The translations under genes and the position numbers were made by a program. The notes under the pieces were generated by a model. That model was not told the DNA's origin, did not search any database, and was given only the letters and a program-made list of their open reading frames with translations. A DNA stretch of 64,000 nucleotides. Source: Closterium sp. Naga37s-1 (lineage: Eukaryota > Streptophyta > Zygnematophyceae > Desmidiales > Closteriaceae). Where the stretch lies: positions 836,501-900,500 of the forward strand of contig CANJKZ010000398.1 in assembly GCA_947471745.1 (NCBI GenBank). Direction: 5' to 3'. Below, piece after piece: positions 60,537-64,000 of this stretch (positions are counted from its first letter, which is position 1; every line of letters begins with the position of its first letter).

Positions 60537-63500
60537 GCGGCAATAGCAGCGGCAGCAGCCTTGGACCCACCAACAGGTCTCCCCCTCTTTGCAGGTACAG
60601 CCTTTAGTAGCCCCCCTTTTTCTCCCTCCGCCCGCCTCCTTTCCTTCTCATCCTCCCCCTTTTTCTCGCTCGTTCCTCCTCTCCCTTCCTCTCCCCTCTC
60701 CTCTTCCACCTCCTCTCTCCTCGGACCCTTCCCCTTCTCCACTCTCTCCCGTTTATTTGCTTCTTCCGCCTTTCCCTCTGCCAACCCTCCCTCCCCTCCC
60801 TCCCCCATCTCTTCCCTCTTGCCTCTCTTCCCACTCTCGCCTCCTTCCGCTCCCGTTTCTCTGTTTCCTCCCTCCTTTCTCTCCCCTTCCTTTTCTTTCT
60901 TTTCTCCCTCCTTCCGCTCCCCTCCATCCTCGTCCCCTCCTGCCTGCCCTCCCGTCCGTCGTATCTCAGCTTCACCATCCTTCCCCTTCTCGCCACGCCC
61001 CCCTTCACTCACACCTACTACCTTCTTCCCTTCAGGAAGCTTCACTTTCACTCTACGCTTGATCTTCACCTTCACTCCAACCTTCCCTCCCGGCCCACCC
61101 ACACCACCTCCTCCCACATCATCCTCCCCACCAACACCACCCTCCCCACCGCCTTCATGCTTCCCTCTCGCCGCCAGTGCACTGGTGGGATCCCCTTCCC
61201 CATGCACTGCCTTGTGGCCTGAACGGACAATGCTACCACCAGCACCACCAGTGGCACCAGCGGCACCAGCACCATCACCAGCATCACTAGCAGCAGCAGT
61301 ACCAGCCGCAGCGCCAGCAGCAGCTGCAGCAGCAACACCAGCAGCTGCAGCAGCAACACCAGCAGCAACACCAGCAGCAGCACCAGCAGCAACACCAGCA
61401 GCTGCAGCAGCAGCAACACCAGCAGCAACACCGGAACTATCCTTTACAGCAGCAGCAGCAGCATCCCGTTTCTTGCGTGAGATAATAATAACTCTCTTTG
61501 GCTTTCGCGGCACCGTTTCACTCCCTAAAGCCACTGTAGTTGATCCACTCTGCACTGCAGCTGAGTCACTCCGCACTGTAGCTGACTCTGCTTGCGACGC
61601 AGGAACTTCAGGTGGTTTTTCAGGTGAAACCAACACGAGAACCTTCCGCTGAGCGCCGCCTTTGATTTTGATCGTGCGCCTCCTCTCCTTCACCGATTCA
61701 GAGGCAGCCCCAGCAGCGGTATCAGCAGCAGCAGATGAAAGGCGGGCAGCACCGTCCGACTCCAAACCTGCTGCTGCAAGAGCCGCACTGGCAGATGGGC
61801 CAGGGGAAGGTGCTGTCGCCACAGCTGTAGCAGCGGCTGTAGCCACAGCTGTAGCAGCGGCTGTAGCCACAGCTGTAGCAGCGGCTGTAGCACGCTTGGC
61901 GGGCGTGGAAGGCAAGGGGGGGACGGCAGGTGCAAGGTGGGGTACTGCTTGAGCGGGTTTGGAGGAAGGAGAGAGCACAAGCTGTGAATCAGATGAACCA
62001 GCCGCATGGGCACTGGCAGCAGGAGCAGCAGCTGCACCAGCAGCGGCACCAACAGCAGCTGCAACACGAGCAGGGACAGCAGCAGCGGCCGCCGAAGGAT
62101 CACAAGCAGAACCAACAGTCTTCCCTGCAGCTTTAGCCGCTGCCGCATCAGCAGCAGCAACAGCCGCAGCAGCAGCGGCGAGAAACGGAGGCAGGGGGTC
62201 AGAGCTATTGGCAGCAGCAGCAAGAGCAGCGATGACCACAGCAGGCAGCGGCGGGGGGGGCAGCCCTGCAGCAAGAGCAGCCGCAGTGGCCGCTGCATGC
62301 GCCCTTGCGGCCTTTGCTGCCGCCCCTGCTTTACCCTTCTTGCTCGCCGCGAGAGCCTTGGCCCGAGCCGACATCTTAGGCTTGGGGGGACGCCTGGGGC
62401 CCGGGATTCTAGGCTTGGGAATGCCGTCCCCTGCTGCTGCTGCTGCTGCTGCTGCTACTGCAGGGTGCAGGAGTCCATGTGGGTGATCCAGCCCCTAGAA
62501 TCACGTGAGTGAGTGTGCATCAGAAAAGACAAGAGAGCAGGTGATTAAGTTTTTTCAAAGGAACTTTAGCATGATCCAGCTCCTGGAATTATGGGAGTAT
62601 AGTCTATAATCGGTCATAAAACTCTCTGCACATACATGCGTGGTCCAGACCCTAGAGGGTGGAGTTACACGTGTGGGTGCACGAGCAAGGGCAAGCGCAA
62701 GAGAGCACGCTGAGGACCTCGGGACAGAAAACGATGGATGAGACGACAATGACAAGTGGCTATGGCTAGCAAGCAGGACCGTGCGGATACGGAATCATGG
62801 GAACTTGAGGGGGGTTGGGGGGAGAGGGAGGGAGAGGGGGGGGGTGTTGGCAGGGAGGGCGACGGGGAGAGATGGGAGAAAGGTGGGGCTGCAGTGGAAA
62901 AGGTTGGTAAAAGATGGGAGAAAAGTGGGGCTGCAGTGGAAAAGGTTGGTAAAAGATGGGAGAAAAGTGGGGCTGCAGTGGAAAAGGTTGGTAAAAGATG
63001 GGAGAAACACACAGTGTGTGTCACACGCACTCACCTGCCCGCCAAAGGCAGACTGCCCCCACACTGCCTCCCCCCCACTGCCCCACTCCGAGCCAGGCGT
63101 GTAACCAGCTGGGTGGTAACCAGCCGTGTGGTAACCAGCGGCAGGAGCTTGTGCGGGTTGCAGGAATGGTTGAACGACCACCCCGCCGTCTGCATGGAGG
63201 GGAGAGGCAGGCAGGAACGAGGGGAGATGTGGGGATGAGGGGAGAGGTGGGGATGAGGGGAAAGGTGGGGATGAGGGGAAAGGTGAGGACGAGGGAGAGG
63301 TGGAGAAGAATAGCCTATATGAGGAGCAATGGGAGGGGAGTAGGAAGAAGGGAGCCAATTGCTCTTCATTGCTCCTCATTGTTAGGCACATGCTTTCTTA
63401 TCCGGCGCGCGGACTCGGGAGTCTCACCGTCCCAGTCATCCTCGCTCTCACCGTCCCAGTCATCCTCGCTCTCACCGTCCCAGTCATCCCCCCGTCCAGT

Positions 63501-64000
63501 CATCCTCGCTCTCACCGTCCCAGTCATCCTCGCTCTCACCGTCCCAGTCATCCTCGCTCTCACCGTCCCAGTCATCCTCGCTCTCACCGTCCCAGTCATC
63601 CTCGCTCTCACCGTCCCAGTCATCCTCGCTCTCACCGTCCCAGTCATCCTCGCTCTCACCGTCCCAGTCATCCTCGCTCTCACCGTCCCAGTCATCCTCG
63701 CTCTCACCGTCCCAGTCATCCTCGCTCTCACCGTCCCAGTCATCCTCGCTCTCACCGTCCCAGTCATCCTCGCTCTCACCGTCCCAGTCATCCTCGCTCT
63801 CACCGTCCCAGTCATCCTCGCTCTCACCGTCCCAGTCATCCTCGCTCTCAAACGGCGGCACGTCCATCTCCACCATTCCATCGTACAGTAACCCGCTCGT
63901 TACAGCATCATCCGTTACAGCATCATTCGCTACAGCAGCGTCCGTCACAGCAGCAGCACCCTCTTCCGCATCCCCTTCCGCCACCCCGAGCTTCCCCCGC
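50177..64000 (-). CDS. Multi-PHD-finger nuclear protein (plant At3g52100/At3g08020-like), 5' end beyond window
   Basis: Ten exons, all GT-AG and phase-compatible: beyond 64000 to 63828 (or a later donor), 63035-63189, 59050-62494, 58343-58392, 57801-57893, 57016-57104, 55719-55797, 53144-53226, 52632-52710, 50177-52186. Zinc-binding blocks in order: CGLC...CPQC...FHRHC with DWVCPGC; CEAC...CYRC...YHAAC; CPRHTQCHSC; WFFNYMLCDACGRLF with CPVC; MVCCDKCEHWVHCAC; YTCPAC; then TQELWSRFKRR. This order matches plant PHD proteins that probably read histone marks. The 1148-codon exon adds Ala-rich, Lys/Glu-rich and repeat tracts (AERHV x6) and an AT-hook-like KRGRPVGG. The last exon adds a Gly/Glu/Arg tail with KEVDGEG x4. 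The product exceeds 2000 residues, far longer than plant relatives. The first exon has no ATG in view. Confidence 0.85.
50872..50945 (-). repeat. 21-bp coding repeat (KEVDGEG x4)
   Basis: Four in-frame 21-bp units inside the last exon of the PHD gene, containing cctccttcccctcaccatcc on the plus strand. They add an acidic-basic heptad repeat to the C-terminal tail. Confidence 0.9.
52240..52482 (-). repeat. Copies of the acceptor edge of the last PHD exon
   Basis: The exon beginning at 52186 starts CAGGTCGCAACAGCAG...CCACTCAAGAGC. A close copy (CAGGTCGTACTGGCAG...CCACTCAAGAGC) lies at about 52290. A more decayed one lies at about 52450, with its first 15 bases (caggtcgcaaggcag) triplicated at 52436-52480. 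Each has a CAG acceptor. The frame from the 52290 copy into the exon is open, so use as an alternative acceptor cannot be excluded. Confidence 0.75.
53260..55325. repeat. 12-bp minisatellite with 604-bp higher-order period
   Basis: Units of gcagacacacat and gcatacacacat fill about 2.07 kb of the PHD intron between the exons at 55719 and 53226. Rare landmarks (gcagtgca at 53683 and 54287, cagacaacat at 53761 and 54365, acacgtgcag at 54101 and 54705) recur at 604-bp spacing, showing a large block duplication on top of the 12-bp period. All six frames look open for hundreds of codons; none is coding. Confidence 0.93.
55619..55740 (-). repeat. 31-bp x4 array of an exon end with splice donor
   Basis: Four units containing cctgaggcagacggggcagt. 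The right-most is the true end of the exon 55719-55797 (CPVCLR plus GTAGGT). Each of the other three repeats the exon end and the GTAGGT donor. Confidence 0.9.
56755..56998. repeat. 21-bp array, about 11 copies
   Basis: Units of cactccctgctatcctatcc lie in the PHD intron just downstream of the donor of the exon 57016-57104. A shorter 16-bp array (cctcccaccatcctca) stands at about 56565-56640. No clear exon origin was found for either unit. Confidence 0.9.
57338..57668 (-). repeat. Three relic copies of a PHD-finger exon
   Basis: Copies of the exon 57801-57893 lie downstream at about 57605-57668 (LCCYRCDRGYHSSCTQLHIK, then GTGAGC), 57490-57550 (more decayed, QGYHASCTLLHT) and 57340-57405 (CGYCCDRGYHAWCTQLHTKW, then GTGAGT). 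The first and third keep the zinc ligands and a donor-like GT. A fifth, short piece (CWEPSSILCC) lies upstream near 57985-58012. The model uses the copy at 57801 because its acceptor joins in phase to CIRCE. Confidence 0.75.
58112..58204. repeat. 22-bp x4 array
   Basis: Units containing gcatgtgagacgatacccca, in the PHD intron between 57893 and 58343. A second array of 15-bp units (catgctccatccccc) follows at 58256-58334 directly next to the donor of exon 58343-58392. Confidence 0.85.
58668..58748 (-). repeat. Decayed copy of the first PHD-finger exon end
   Basis: Encodes LPCPQCRRSCHCHCLLPMAD, a diverged copy of LVPCPQCGRSFHRHCLLGMA from the exon ending at 59050. Where the real exon has the GT donor, this copy has GC (GAGGCATGT versus GAGGTACGT), and the FHRHC histidine is lost. 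It is probably not used. Confidence 0.7.
58826..59070 (-). repeat. 35-bp x7 array of an exon end with splice donor
   Basis: Exactly seven 35-bp units (245 bp). The right-most is the true exon end (LLGMAHNR, then GTACGT). The other six repeat TGGGAATGGCTCACAACAGA plus GTACGTCTGCC without visible change. As 35 is not a multiple of three, use of a further donor would shift the frame unless three units are added. All three frames happen to be open through the array. Confidence 0.92.
59826..59922 (-). repeat. 15-bp coding repeat (AERHV x6)
   Basis: In-frame units containing gccacatgcctctct inside the large PHD exon. They add a pentapeptide repeat with regularly spaced His. Confidence 0.9.
60476..60545 (-). 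repeat. Triplet (CAG) run encoding poly-Ala
   Basis: A cag triplet run on the plus strand, read as Ala codons on the minus strand within the large PHD exon. A similar run of about eight ctg triplets lies at 62430-62455, near the start of that exon. Confidence 0.88.
62878..63006. repeat. 42-bp x3 array in a PHD intron
   Basis: Three units with gtggggctgcagtggaaaag, in the intron just downstream of the exon 63035-63189. No exon match was recognised. Confidence 0.85.
63426..63850 (-). repeat. 24-bp x17 array, each unit with an in-phase splice donor
   Basis: Units encode SEDDWDGE. Each contains GACTGGGACG followed by GTGAGA, a good donor. Splicing from any unit leaves phase 1, matching the next exon (start AC GGC GGG at 63189), so the protein would read ...DDWD-DGGVVVQP. 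One unit near 63490 is shortened and breaks the frame for donors beyond it; donors to its right are unaffected. The earliest donor ends the exon at 63828. Confidence 0.85.

Noticed and set aside
59057-62486. Plus-strand Pro/Ser/Leu-rich and Ala-rich frames up to 516 residues
   Set aside because: Antisense shadows of the large PHD exon, whose minus-strand frame carries the PHD motif and good splice sites.

Overview
The window looks like nuclear DNA of a streptophyte plant or green alga. Its three host genes have plant-type relatives: an ABCC transporter, an ER-type Fes1/SIL1 co-chaperone, and a PHD-finger protein of the Arabidopsis At3g52100/At3g08020 kind. All three have many short GC-rich exons with GT-AG introns. 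The GC-rich DNA, the abundance of Ty1/copia elements and their Gly/Ala/Pro-rich proteins suggest a zygnematophyte alga such as Closterium. That placement is from memory and is not proven here. I saw no rRNA, tRNA, CRISPR array or bacterial operon.

Layout. 1-8.1 kb: the 5' half of an ABCC transporter gene on the minus strand. Its introns are filled by 27-, 25-, 23-, 20-, 10- and 5-bp tandem arrays. 8.1-9.2 kb: no recognised gene. 9.2-21.6 kb: an old minus-strand copia element (A) with a young plus-strand copia element (Copia-1, 9251-16889) inside one of its LTRs. 21.6-22.8 kb: a foldback element with 117-bp arms and two internal 41-bp hairpins. 22.8-29.3 kb: a very young copia element (Copia-4, minus strand) that looks whole. 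29.3-33.8 kb: two LINE pieces. 33.8-45.9 kb: a rearranged copia fragment, then an old minus-strand copia element (B, kin of A). B is interrupted by the young Copia-3 (36001-42016), by a 202-bp insertion and by a 537-bp non-autonomous hAT element. 45.9-49.6 kb: the Fes1/SIL1-like gene (plus strand, six exons). 50.2-64 kb: the PHD-finger gene (minus strand, ten exons in the window, first exon running off the right edge).

The most unusual signal is shared by the ABCC and PHD genes. At nine exons the edge of the exon, often with its splice site, has been copied into neighbouring intron as a tandem array or as decayed relics. At one exon of the PHD gene seven 35-bp units each carry the exon end plus a GT donor. 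At another, four 31-bp units do so. At the first exon about 17 units of 24 bp each carry a donor in the same phase, so donor choice could change the number of SEDDWDGE repeats in the protein. The Fes1/SIL1-like gene between them shows no such copies.

Much of the apparent coding potential is false. The 27-, 25- and 12-bp arrays and the long Pro/Arg-rich frames opposite the PHD exons are open in several frames only because of their repeat or base composition.
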